From positions 530,507 through 594,506 of the forward strand of contig NZ_VIQO01000001.1 in NCBI RefSeq assembly GCF_007483665.1: DNA of 64,000 nucleotides. The letters run 5' to 3'. This DNA comes from Catellatospora sichuanensis. GTDB taxonomy: Bacteria > Actinomycetota > Actinomycetes > Mycobacteriales > Micromonosporaceae. Below the pieces are notes generated by a model. It had not been told where the DNA came from, did not search any database, and saw nothing but the letters and a program-made list of their open reading frames with translations. Within the stretch, counting starts at the first letter, position 1. The number at the start of each line of letters is the position of its first letter. Below are positions 1 through 6,838 of this stretch, piece after piece. The position numbers and the translations under genes were made by a program.

Positions 1-99
1 CGCCAGGGCGCGGCGTCGTTGATCGGATATGAGCGAGCACAGCGAGCGAATCATGTCGACGACAAGTCATGGCGACGACGAGCACCGCGAGGAGGAGGC

Positions 100-603
100 A
101 TGACCACCTTGCCGCGGCTGGGCGAGTACGCGCCGCACCGGACCGTGTCCGACATCGACCTCGAGGGGCACGTCGTGCCGGGGCTGACCGGGGAGTTCTT
201 CCGCCGGTCCGAGGACGGGCGCACCGCCACCGTGGGGCTCTACCGCTACCTGGGCAGCGAGCTGTTCATGGCCTGGGGGTACGTCGGGGAGGAGCACTGC
301 CGGTGGACGGCGTACCGGCGTACCGACGGGGTCTGGAGTGCACCGCATCCGGGCTGCCCGCGCGTGCGGCGCAGCGGCGAGCAGCTGGAACTGGACCTGG
401 ACGGCGAGCGGATGGCCCTGCGCACCGCCGCCCGACCCGGCGGCACCGGATCGGGCGGTTGCGCTGTACCGCCGCCGGCCGTCCGCGACTCGTCGCACAC
501 AGCCGACAGCGGGTCCTCTCCGTCCGCCGGGTCGCCCCGGCAGCGGGTCTCTCAGCCGACCGCTTCGACCGTCGCCGCGACGGCGGCCTCGCGCCGTACG
601 TAG
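100..603 (+). CDS. hypothetical protein, first gene of window
   Basis: I do not recognise this protein. The start ATG at 100 is chosen because GGAGGAGG lies just upstream (91-98), although the frame stays open further up. The first ~110 residues look like a folded domain (FFRRSEDGRTATVGLYRYLG, WTAYRR, LELDLDGERMALR). The last ~55 residues become Gly/Ser/Pro/Ala-rich and overlap the convergent membrane-protein gene on the other strand by 52 bp. The real end could therefore lie earlier, with a frameshift near 430-470, or the tail may simply be disordered. Confidence 0.55.
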   Translation: MTTLPRLGEYAPHRTVSDIDLEGHVVPGLTGEFFRRSEDGRTATVGLYRYLGSELFMAWGYVGEEHCRWTAYRRTDGVWSAPHPGCPRVRRSGEQLELDLDGERMALRTAARPGGTGSGGCAVPPPAVRDSSHTADSGSSPSAGSPRQRVSQPTASTVAATAASRRT

Positions 604-920
604 ACGATCGAGGTGACCGTGATGGCGAGGCTGGTGACCAGGGCCACCGAGTGCAGCACCGGGTCGGGGATGGGCACGAACGCCAGCACCCCCGCCGGGA
701 TCTGCACCAGCCCGATCAGCAGCATCAGCGCTGCCGAGCGGCGGCCACGGGACCAGGCGAAGGCGGTCCACACCGGAGCGGTGACGACCGCGAGGGTGAG
801 CACGTCGAGGATCGCGTGCAGCACGGGGTTGGTGACCCGGTCGTGCGCGTACGCATAGGCCGGGGCGGAGATCATGAGGGCGGCGAGGGTGGTCCCGATG
901 ACTGTTGCGGCACGTCGCAT
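552..920 (-). CDS. small integral membrane protein
   Basis: A 122-residue protein of unknown function. Residues 1-23 form a signal-anchor or signal-like segment ending in APAYAYA, and three further hydrophobic segments follow at about 36-55, 63-82 and 90-108, so it should sit in the cytoplasmic membrane. The ATG at 920 is preceded by AAGGAGA at a normal distance. The gene is transcribed in the same direction as proC but is separated from it by a hairpin terminator, so it is probably its own unit. Confidence 0.65.
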   Translation of the reverse strand: MRRAATVIGTTLAALMISAPAYAYAHDRVTNPVLHAILDVLTLAVVTAPVWTAFAWSRGRRSAALMLLIGLVQIPAGVLAFVPIPDPVLHSVALVTSLAITVTSIVYVRREAAVAATVEAVG

Positions 921-1021
921 GGCCGTCTCCTTGCGTGTGGCTCCGAGGGCGGAGCTACGGGGCCGGGGGTTCGGCTCAAACTCCCTGTTCTGAGCCTAAA
1001 GCGACAGTCCGAACAGCAGGA

Positions 1022-1053
1022 ACCCCCGCAGGCGTGAATGAGCCTGCGGGGGT
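1022..1053 (-). terminator. hairpin terminator after proC
   Basis: Perfect 12-bp inverted repeat (arms 1022-1033 and 1042-1053) around an 8-nt loop, 22 bp beyond the proC stop. There is no clear U-run, which is common for actinobacterial terminators. Confidence 0.7.
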
Positions 1054-1074
1054 GACGGGATCACGCGTCCGTGG

Positions 1075-1881
1075 TCACGCGGCCTGGTCGGCGATCTCCT
1101 TCGCCCGGTCCCGGGCGGCTTCCAGCGCGGCCAGGAACGCCGCGCGTACACCGTGGTTCTCCAGCTCGCGGATGGCCGAGATGGTGGTGCCCGCGGGCGA
1201 GGTGACCGCCTCGCGCAGCTTCACCGGGTGCTCCCCCGAGTCGCGCAGCATGATGGCCGAGCCGATCGCGGTCTGCACGATGAGGTCGTGCGCGACCTGG
1301 CGCGGCAGCCCGAGCAGGATGCCCGCGTCGGTCATCGCCTCGACCAGGAAGTAGAAGTACGCCGGGCCGGAGCCGGACAGCGCGGTGACCGCGTCCTGCT
1401 GGCTCTCCGGGACCCGGATGGTGCGGCCCAGCGGCGAGAACAGCTCCTCGGCGATGGCCAGGTGGTGCGCGGTGGCGTGCGGTCCGGCGGAGATGGCCGT
1501 CATCGCCTCGTCCACCAGGGCAGGCGTGTTCGTCATGACCCGCACCACCGGCGTGCCCTCGGCCAGCCACTTGGTGAAGAACCCCGTGGGCAGTCCGGCG
1601 CACAGCGAGATGACCAGCTTCCCGGCCGGGATCTGCGGCCCCAGGTCGGCCATCAGCGCGCCGGCGTCCTGCGGCTTGACCGCGATCGCCACCACGTCGG
1701 CGACGGCCACCGCCTCGGCGTTGTCCAGCACCCTGATGCCGTACCGGTTGCGCAGCTGCTCGGCCCGCTCCTCCCGCCGCGCCGTCGCGACGATCTGGTC
1801 CACCGGCCACCCGGCCTTCACCAGCCCGGACAGCAGCACCTCCCCGATCTTCCCCGCCCCGATCACGGCAACGGTGTACAT
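1075..1881 (-). CDS. proC: pyrroline-5-carboxylate reductase
   Basis: Catalyses the last step of proline synthesis, NAD(P)H-dependent reduction of 1-pyrroline-5-carboxylate, in the cytoplasm. The 268 residues match the usual family length. The N-terminal Rossmann motif GAGKIG is at 8-13, the central MTNTPALVDEAMTAI stretch follows, and the C-terminal P5CR signature VTSPAGTTISAI is intact. ATG 1881 has a strong purine-rich ribosome binding site (GGAGGGGAG). The gene follows pfkA on the same strand, but a long hairpin (family A) lies between them, so co-transcription is uncertain. Confidence 0.95.
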   Translation of the reverse strand: MYTVAVIGAGKIGEVLLSGLVKAGWPVDQIVATARREERAEQLRNRYGIRVLDNAEAVAVADVVAIAVKPQDAGALMADLGPQIPAGKLVISLCAGLPTGFFTKWLAEGTPVVRVMTNTPALVDEAMTAISAGPHATAHHLAIAEELFSPLGRTIRVPESQQDAVTALSGSGPAYFYFLVEAMTDAGILLGLPRQVAHDLIVQTAIGSAIMLRDSGEHPVKLREAVTSPAGTTISAIRELENHGVRAAFLAALEAARDRAKEIADQAA

Positions 1882-1906
1882 CCGTGCTCCCCTCCAGCAA
1901 GCGAAA

Positions 1907-1975
1907 GCGGGTTGATCATGAAGTTATGGACGCGACACACCGTCGACCCGTGCCATAAGTTCATGATCAACCCGC
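1907..1975. repeat. family A intergenic hairpin, copy 1
   Basis: Inverted repeat with 23-nt arms (1907-1929 and 1953-1975, one mismatch) around a 23-nt asymmetric loop. It lies 13 bp beyond the pfkA stop. The same arms and at least 20 of 23 loop bases recur at 17070-17126 and, in the opposite orientation, at 35458-35514. Relative to the gene just upstream, all three copies point the same way, so it may act as a terminator as well as being a dispersed repeat. Confidence 0.85.
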
Positions 1976-1988
1976 GCAAGGGTCTGGC

Positions 1989-3014
1989 TCAGCCGAAGAA
2001 GGCCTCGGCCTCGGTGTAGCGGTGGAGGGGGACGGTCTTGAGCTCGCGGGTGGCGTCGGCGAGCGGGACGCGGACGATGTCGGTGCTGCGCAGGGCGACC
2101 ATCTTGCCGAAGTCGCCCTCGTGCACGGCATCGATGGCGTGCAGGCCGAAGCGGGTGGCGAGGACCCGGTCGAAGGCGGTGGGCGTGCCACCGCGCTGGG
2201 TGTGGCCCAGCACGACCGCGCGCGCCTCCTTGCCGGTGCGCTTCTCCAGCTGGTCGGCCAGCCAGTTGCCGATGCCGCCGAGGCGCACGTGGCCGAACGC
2301 GTCCAGCTCGCCGTTGATGGTGATCATGTCACCGTCGGTCGGCATGGCGCCCTCGGAGATCACGATGATCGGCGAGTAGTTGGTCTTGAACCGGGTCTCC
2401 ACGTGCTCGACGACCTTGTCCAGGTCGAACTTCTGCTCGGGGAGCAGGATCACGTTCGCGCCACCGGCCAGGCCCGCGTGCAGTGCGATCCAGCCCGCGT
2501 GACGGCCCATGACCTCGACGACCACGGTGCGGTGGTGCGACTCGGCCGTGGTGTGCAGCCGGTCGATCGCCTCCATGGCGATGTTGACCGCGGTGTCGAA
2601 ACCGAACGTGAAGTCGGTCGCGCCCAGGTCGTTGTCGATCGTCTTCGGCACGCCGACGACGTTCACGCCCAGCTCGGTCAGCTTGGTGGCCACCCCGAGG
2701 GTGTCCTCGCCGCCGATCGCCACGAGCGCGTCCACGCCCATGTCGGCCAGGTTCTGCTTGATCCGCTCCACGCCGCCTTCGATCTTGAAGGGGTTGGTGC
2801 GGGACGAGCCCAGGATCGTGCCGCCGCGCGGCAGGATGCCGCGGACCTCCGGGATGCCGAGCGGGCGGGTGATGCCCTCCAGCGGTCCCTTCCAGCCGTC
2901 GCGGAACCCGACGAACTCGTGCCCGTAGGTGCCCACGCCCTTGCGGACCACGGCGCGGATGACCGCGTTGAGACCGGGGCAGTCGCCGCCGCCGGTGAGT
3001 ACGCCGATACGCAT
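1989..3014 (-). CDS. pfkA: 6-phosphofructokinase
   Basis: Phosphorylates fructose 6-phosphate in glycolysis. The 341-residue protein has the glycine-rich TGGGDCPGLNAVIR loop at 7-20, GGEDT at 101-105 and the catalytic KTIDND at 124-129. GGEDT rather than GGDG or GGDD places it in the actinobacterial group III, related to Streptomyces PfkA2, whose characterised member uses ATP; phosphodonor choice here is inferred. Start ATG 3014 has GGGAGG about 8 nt upstream; the longer open frame to 3161 lacks support. Confidence 0.92.
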   Translation of the reverse strand: MRIGVLTGGGDCPGLNAVIRAVVRKGVGTYGHEFVGFRDGWKGPLEGITRPLGIPEVRGILPRGGTILGSSRTNPFKIEGGVERIKQNLADMGVDALVAIGGEDTLGVATKLTELGVNVVGVPKTIDNDLGATDFTFGFDTAVNIAMEAIDRLHTTAESHHRTVVVEVMGRHAGWIALHAGLAGGANVILLPEQKFDLDKVVEHVETRFKTNYSPIIVISEGAMPTDGDMITINGELDAFGHVRLGGIGNWLADQLEKRTGKEARAVVLGHTQRGGTPTAFDRVLATRFGLHAIDAVHEGDFGKMVALRSTDIVRVPLADATRELKTVPLHRYTEAEAFFG

Positions 3015-3109
3015 TTTCTCGTCCTCCCGATTACGGGTAGTCAGTTGCCGGGCCCCGGGAGACGAGTGATCACGGCTACGCTGCCGGCCGGGGCGGGCCG
3101 CAAATGCGC

Positions 3110-3115
3110 ACTGTA
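3110..3115 (-). promoter_or_regulatory. probable -10 box of pfkA
   Basis: TACAGT on the minus strand about 95 nt before the pfkA start, giving a leadered mRNA that fits the good ribosome binding site of that gene. No convincing -35 box was identified. Confidence 0.35.
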
Positions 3116-3225
3116 CTGGGATCACCAGGCTAAGGCCAGCACGCCCCGCCGCTGTCCACATGTCGGGGCCGCAAGCCGATCACCAGGCGAGCGCAACAGT
3201 GTCGTCATGGCAAGGTTACCCGTGC

Positions 3226-3271
3226 GTGACAGGCCCGCGGCAGGCCGGGCTGTGCCGCCCCGGCCTGTCAC
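3226..3271 (-). terminator. hairpin terminator after RNase AS
   Basis: Outer arms of 10 bp (3226-3235 and 3262-3271, GTGACAGGCC) with an additional inner GCGGCA/TGCCGC stem. It begins within 10 bp of the RNase AS stop codon. Confidence 0.65.
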
Positions 3272-3278
3272 CGGCCCT

Positions 3279-3815
3279 TCACCCGGCGTCCACCACGGGT
3301 GGTTTGGCGTCCTTGCGCTTACGCGCCGTCATCGCGCGCCAGCGCGCCAGGTTGTGCCGGGCGTCGACGAGCGCGTCGTGCCGGGCCGTCGCCGCCTCGG
3401 GCAGCGTCGGACGCCCCTTGTCGTCCCACAGCTGGCGCAGCTCCTTGGTGAAGCGCGGGATGGCCCGCGGCAGCGTCACCATCGGCCCCCACAGCTGCGC
3501 CAGGCACACGTGGTCGTACGCGCCGTACCAGGCCCACAGCTCGATCGTCTCCTGCGGCCGGCCCTGCAACGGCTCGGTCATGAACTCCAGCAGCTCGGTG
3601 CGGATGCGCTCGCGCGAGCGCCACGCCTTGTCCGCCGGGGACGGCAGCAGGTTCAGCACGTTGTCGCGCACCCAGGGGATGGCCCGGGACGGGTCGAACT
3701 CGGTGGAGACGGCGTAGAACTCCCGGCCGAACTCGTCGACCACGCCGATCGAGACCAGGTCGATGGTGACTCCGTCCTCGATGAACTCGCAGTCGTAGAA
3801 ATAGCGGTAGGCCAC
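3279..3815 (-). CDS. 3'-5' exoribonuclease AS (DEDDh family)
   Basis: Homologue of mycobacterial RNase AS (Rv2179c), which trims adenylate-rich RNA 3' ends. The 178-residue protein starts RYFYDCEFIEDG and keeps the DEDDh set: Asp8, Glu10, Asp101, His146 and Asp151. The GTG at 3815 is chosen because family members start at exactly this point and AGGGGAA precedes it; the frame is open up to 4004 across the divergent DUF1028 promoter, which makes a longer start unlikely. A hairpin terminator follows. Confidence 0.88.
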   Translation of the reverse strand: MAYRYFYDCEFIEDGVTIDLVSIGVVDEFGREFYAVSTEFDPSRAIPWVRDNVLNLLPSPADKAWRSRERIRTELLEFMTEPLQGRPQETIELWAWYGAYDHVCLAQLWGPMVTLPRAIPRFTKELRQLWDDKGRPTLPEAATARHDALVDARHNLARWRAMTARKRKDAKPPVVDAG

Positions 3816-3866
3816 GTCTTCCCCTGTCGTGAGGATCTCTGCTGTGCGCCCGGCGCCGCGGACCCC

Positions 3867-3872
3867 TACCCT
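3867..3872 (+). promoter_or_regulatory. -10 box, leaderless start of DUF1028 gene
   Basis: TACCCT ends 7 nt before ATG 3880 and no Shine-Dalgarno sequence is present, so transcription probably begins at or next to the start codon. Confidence 0.6.
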
Positions 3873-3879
3873 GAGCGCC

Positions 3880-4707
3880 ATGACGTTCTCGATCGTCGCG
3901 CGTTCGGCCGACGGGCTCGCACACGGGGTCGCCGTAGCCAGCAAATTCCTGGCCGTCGGGGCTGTCGTGCCCGCCGCGGAGGCCGCCCTCGGCGCGCTGG
4001 CCACCCAGTCCTACGCCAACCTGGCCTACCGGCCGCAGGGGCTGGCCCTGCTGCGCACCGGCACCGCGGCGCCCGACGTGGTGGCCGGGCTGACCGCCGC
4101 CGACCCGGGACGCGACTCCCGCCAGCTCGGCGTCGTGGGCCGCAGCGGCGACGGCGCGACGTTCACCGGGGCGGACTGCCACGGCTGGGCCGGCGGCCGC
4201 ACCGGCGACGGGTACGCGATCCAGGGCAACATCCTCGCCGGACCGGAGGTGGTCGCCGCGATGGAGACCGCCTGGCTGTCCTCGGAACCGTCGGCGGCGC
4301 TGGCGCGGCGGCTGCTCGCGGCGCTGCGCGCGGGCGACGGCGCGGGCGGCGACAAGCGCGGGCGGCAGAGCGCGGCGCTGTTCGTCGTCGCCCCCGGGCA
4401 GGGCTACGGCGGCACCGGCGACGTCGTGGTGGACCTGCGCGTGGACGACCACCCCGACCCGTGCGCCGAGCTGGCCCGCCTGCTCGACGTCCACACGCTG
4501 CTGTTCGACAAGCCCGACCCGGCCACCCTGCTGCCCCTGCGCGACGCCGTCGCCGACGAGGTCCGCGCCCTGCTGGCCGCCCGCGGCCACACCCGGTCCG
4601 ATCTCGACGCCGCCCTGTCCGACTGGGCCGGCATCGAGAACCTCGAGGAGCGCATGGTCCCCGGCCACATCGACCCTCTGGTGCTAACCCACCTCCGCAC
4701 CTCCTAA
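3880..4707 (+). CDS. DUF1028 family protein
   Basis: A 275-residue member of the DUF1028 family, proposed to have an Ntn-hydrolase fold; its substrate is not known. The N-terminus MTFSIVARSADGLAHGVAVASKF and the segments GDGYAIQGNILAGPEVV and GGDKRGRQSAALFV are characteristic. Family members elsewhere sit near amino-acid and N-acetyl-amide catabolism, but nothing of that kind is adjacent here. The start at 3880 is supported by a leaderless promoter. It converges on the APH-fold gene, with a hairpin and a G-quadruplex motif between them. Confidence 0.85.
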   Translation: MTFSIVARSADGLAHGVAVASKFLAVGAVVPAAEAALGALATQSYANLAYRPQGLALLRTGTAAPDVVAGLTAADPGRDSRQLGVVGRSGDGATFTGADCHGWAGGRTGDGYAIQGNILAGPEVVAAMETAWLSSEPSAALARRLLAALRAGDGAGGDKRGRQSAALFVVAPGQGYGGTGDVVVDLRVDDHPDPCAELARLLDVHTLLFDKPDPATLLPLRDAVADEVRALLAARGHTRSDLDAALSDWAGIENLEERMVPGHIDPLVLTHLRTS

Positions 4708-4728
4708 CCCCGCACCCCCGCCCTCCCC

Positions 4729-4796
4729 GGGTGCAGTTTCGGGGAAAGTGCAGGAATGGGGTCGATGATTCGTGCACTTTCCCCGAAACTGCACCC
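4729..4796. repeat. family B intergenic hairpin, copy 1
   Basis: Perfect 24-bp arms (4729-4752 and 4773-4796, core GCAGTTTCGGGGAAAGTGCA) around a 20-nt loop, between two convergent genes. Related, less perfect copies lie at 25802-25861 and 28494-28555. It may serve as a bidirectional terminator. Confidence 0.85.
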
Positions 4797-4818
4797 GCCT
4801 GGCGTGGGCGGCGGTGGT

Positions 4819-4845
4819 GGGTGGGTGGGTGGGTGGGTGGGTGGG
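4819..4845 (+). repeat. GGGT tandem repeat, G-quadruplex motif
   Basis: Seven GGG tracts separated by single T residues, ending one base before the stop codon of the minus-strand gene. The G-rich strand is the plus strand, so a read-through transcript of the DUF1028 gene would carry it. Single-T loops favour a stable parallel quadruplex. Confidence 0.85.
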
Positions 4846-5727
4846 CTAGTCGTTCAGGAGGGCGAATCGGGCCTGGTCGAGGCGGGTGCGCCAGTGTTCG
4901 GCGGGGCTGTCGGGGGGTAGCGCCGCCAGGGCGCGGGCGCACTCGTCGGCCTCCATCGCCCAGCGGAAGCGCAGCAGGGTGTCGAGGCTGCCCTCGATCT
5001 CGGCGACCGGCACCGGGCCCGCGTCCTCGTACGCCGACAGCAACTCGTGCGCGTGCGCCGGGCCGCCCGCGTGCCGGACGGCCGAGGCGACGTCGTACAT
5101 CAGCGGCCCGGCCAGTGCCCGACCCCAGCTGACCAGCCCGATCCGGCCCGTTGCGGGGTCCAGCCGGAACGCCTCCGGGCGCGGGTCGCCGTGCAGCGGG
5201 CCGACCGTGAGCCGGTCGGTGACCTGCAGCTTCGTCAACGCCGTGACCGCGCCGGCGATCGCGGGCCGCAACCAGGCCGCCACGGACAGATACGATGCGT
5301 CCGGCCGCAGCGGGTGCCAGGCGGGCAGCCCGGAATGCCGGAACCCGGCCAGCCCGCGGTGGGCCGCCCCGAGCCGGTCGCCCCACCACTGCTGATCCAC
5401 CGGGTCCGCGCCGTCGAGCGGGCGGCCGGGCACGAACTCCACGAGTGCGAGCACGTACTCGCCGGCGGGCACGCACAGCGCGCCGTCCGCGGCGCGCACC
5501 GGGGCTCCCGTGTCGAGACCCTGCCGGGCAAGATGTTCGGCCGCGGCCAGCCCCGCCTCGAACCGGGGCCGTTCCAGGCCCGCCACCAGGACCGCCAGGT
5601 ACCGCCGGTCACCCACGGCAACCGACCTGGTCGATGTCGTCGGCTCACCGTCCAGCGGAGTGCAGCCGTCCGGCTGAAGGTGCCATGACGTACGAAGTGT
5701 CGTGCGGATCGTATCGTCAGCCAGCAC
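4846..5727 (-). CDS. APH/choline-kinase-fold protein, probably inactive
   Basis: A 293-residue protein with the aminoglycoside phosphotransferase fold. The catalytic-loop region reads GPLHGDPRPEAF (HGD at 179-181), but the Asn expected five residues after the Asp is Ala186. The usual metal-binding Asp of the following D-x-x/DFG-like motif is Ser200 (GLVSWGRALAGPLMYDVAS). Two of three metal/catalytic positions are thus missing, suggesting a pseudokinase; this is inference. GTG 5727 is preceded by GATAAT at 6 nt, so the mRNA is probably leaderless. Confidence 0.7.
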   Translation of the reverse strand: MLADDTIRTTLRTSWHLQPDGCTPLDGEPTTSTRSVAVGDRRYLAVLVAGLERPRFEAGLAAAEHLARQGLDTGAPVRAADGALCVPAGEYVLALVEFVPGRPLDGADPVDQQWWGDRLGAAHRGLAGFRHSGLPAWHPLRPDASYLSVAAWLRPAIAGAVTALTKLQVTDRLTVGPLHGDPRPEAFRLDPATGRIGLVSWGRALAGPLMYDVASAVRHAGGPAHAHELLSAYEDAGPVPVAEIEGSLDTLLRFRWAMEADECARALAALPPDSPAEHWRTRLDQARFALLND

Positions 5728-5733
5728 GGGCGG

Positions 5734-5739
5734 ATTATC
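5734..5739 (-). promoter_or_regulatory. -10 box, leaderless start of APH-fold gene
   Basis: GATAAT on the minus strand, 6 nt before GTG 5727, with no ribosome binding site. Confidence 0.6.
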
Positions 5740-5927
5740 ACATGTGGCAGCACGCTGTCGTATCCGTCGGAGGTGTCTGCGTTGCGGCAGATTCGTCGAT
5801 GGACAGCCTCCGATGGCGACGCACGGAGTGGACGTGGCGGCTCACGCACGCGATGATCTGTCCAGGGTTGCGCCGACCGCCACGACCGTGTGCGTCGGCG
5901 GGGGTGGGAACACGGAAGGGGTAGACG

Positions 5928-6620
5928 GTGGAGATTCGCATTCCGGAAGCTGCGGACGCGCTCACCGGGGTGGACATGTTCGCTGGTCTGGAGCCTGAGG
6001 TACGGCAGCGGGTGATCGCCGCGGCGGTGCCGCGCACCTTCCGCAAGGGGCAGCTGCTGTTCGTCGAGAACGACCCCGGCGAGTCCCTCATCGTGCTCAA
6101 GCGCGGATCGGTGGCCATCTTCCGCACCTCTCCGACTGGCGAGCGCGCGGTGCTGTCCGTGCTGCGCCCGCCGGACGTGCTCGGCGAGGTGTCCCTTCTG
6201 GACGGTTCGGCACGCTCGGCTTCGTGCGAGGCCCTGGAGGACTGCACCGCGCTGGCGCTGTCGCGCGGCGCGTTCATGGAGCTGGTGCACTCCAACCCGC
6301 GCATCCTCGACGCGGTCATGCGCTCGCTGGGCGCGCTGATCCGCCGGCTGACCGAGCAGAACGCCGACCATGTCTTCCTCGACCTGCCCGGCCGCGTCGC
6401 CAAGACGCTGGTGCGGCTGGCCGGGGAGAGCCAGGCCCCGATGATCACGATCGAGCTGAACCAGAGCCAGCTGGCCGAGATGGCGGGCGGCTCCCGGCAG
6501 AGCGTGAACCAGGCGATCGGCTCCTTCGCCAGCCGGGGATGGCTGCGCACCGAGGGCCGCCGGATCGTGGTGATGGACGTCCCCGCGCTGCGCCGCCGCG
6601 CCGGCATGCAGGACCGCTGA
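5928..6620 (+). CDS. Crp/Fnr family transcription regulator
   Basis: A 230-residue cytoplasmic regulator. An N-terminal cyclic-nucleotide-binding fold (about 18-130, GQLLFVENDPGESLIVLKRG, DVLGEVSLLDGSARSA) is followed by a dimerisation helix and a winged helix (about 150-225, QSQLAEMAGGSRQSVNQAI as recognition region). The phosphate-binding segment GEVSLLDGSARSAS resembles the GE-x-(S/A)-x-RSA pattern of cAMP binders, but ligand binding is not shown. GTG 5928 has GGAAGGGG 7-8 nt upstream. It stands alone between two terminated units. Confidence 0.85.
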   Translation: MEIRIPEAADALTGVDMFAGLEPEVRQRVIAAAVPRTFRKGQLLFVENDPGESLIVLKRGSVAIFRTSPTGERAVLSVLRPPDVLGEVSLLDGSARSASCEALEDCTALALSRGAFMELVHSNPRILDAVMRSLGALIRRLTEQNADHVFLDLPGRVAKTLVRLAGESQAPMITIELNQSQLAEMAGGSRQSVNQAIGSFASRGWLRTEGRRIVVMDVPALRRRAGMQDR

Positions 6621-6629
6621 CAGCCGCAC

Positions 6630-6675
6630 CCGAGGCCCCGCGCCCGCTGCCCCCGCAGCCGGGCCGGGGCCTCGG
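6630..6675 (+). terminator. hairpin terminator after the Crp/Fnr gene
   Basis: 10-bp outer arms (6630-6639 CCGAGGCCCC and 6666-6675) with further GC-rich pairing inside, starting 10 bp after the stop codon. Confidence 0.7.
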
Positions 6676-6726
6676 CCATGCCCGGAGCACGTTGCCGCGC
6701 AACGGGTTCTGCCTCTACTGAACCGC

Positions 6727-6755
6727 TTTACCTCGGCGGGGTCGCGCCCTAATAT
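6727..6755 (+). promoter_or_regulatory. promoter of the GH5-CBM2 gene
   Basis: A -35-like TTTACC (6727-6732), 17-nt spacer and -10 TAATAT (6750-6755). The -10 is an excellent match and abuts the palindromic operator. Confidence 0.65.
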
Positions 6756-6768
6756 GGGAGCGCTTCCA
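6755..6768 (+). promoter_or_regulatory. CebR-like LacI-family operator
   Basis: TGGGAGCGCTTCCA differs by one base from the 14-bp palindrome TGGGAGCGCTCCCA recognised by Streptomyces CebR, the cellobiose-responsive repressor. It overlaps the last base of the -10 box and covers the expected transcription start, an ideal position for repression of the downstream glycoside hydrolase. Confidence 0.8.
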
Positions 6769-6838
6769 TTGACGGCCGTTCCCATCGCCCGCGATGTGCC
6801 CGCATCGCTGAGACCGGCCGCGTTCCCAAGGAGTCCCC

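Noticed and set aside
2022..5132. 1036-codon plus-strand open frame across pfkA, RNase AS and the DUF1028 gene
   Set aside because: It runs antisense to or out of frame with three well-supported genes and shows no recognisable motif.
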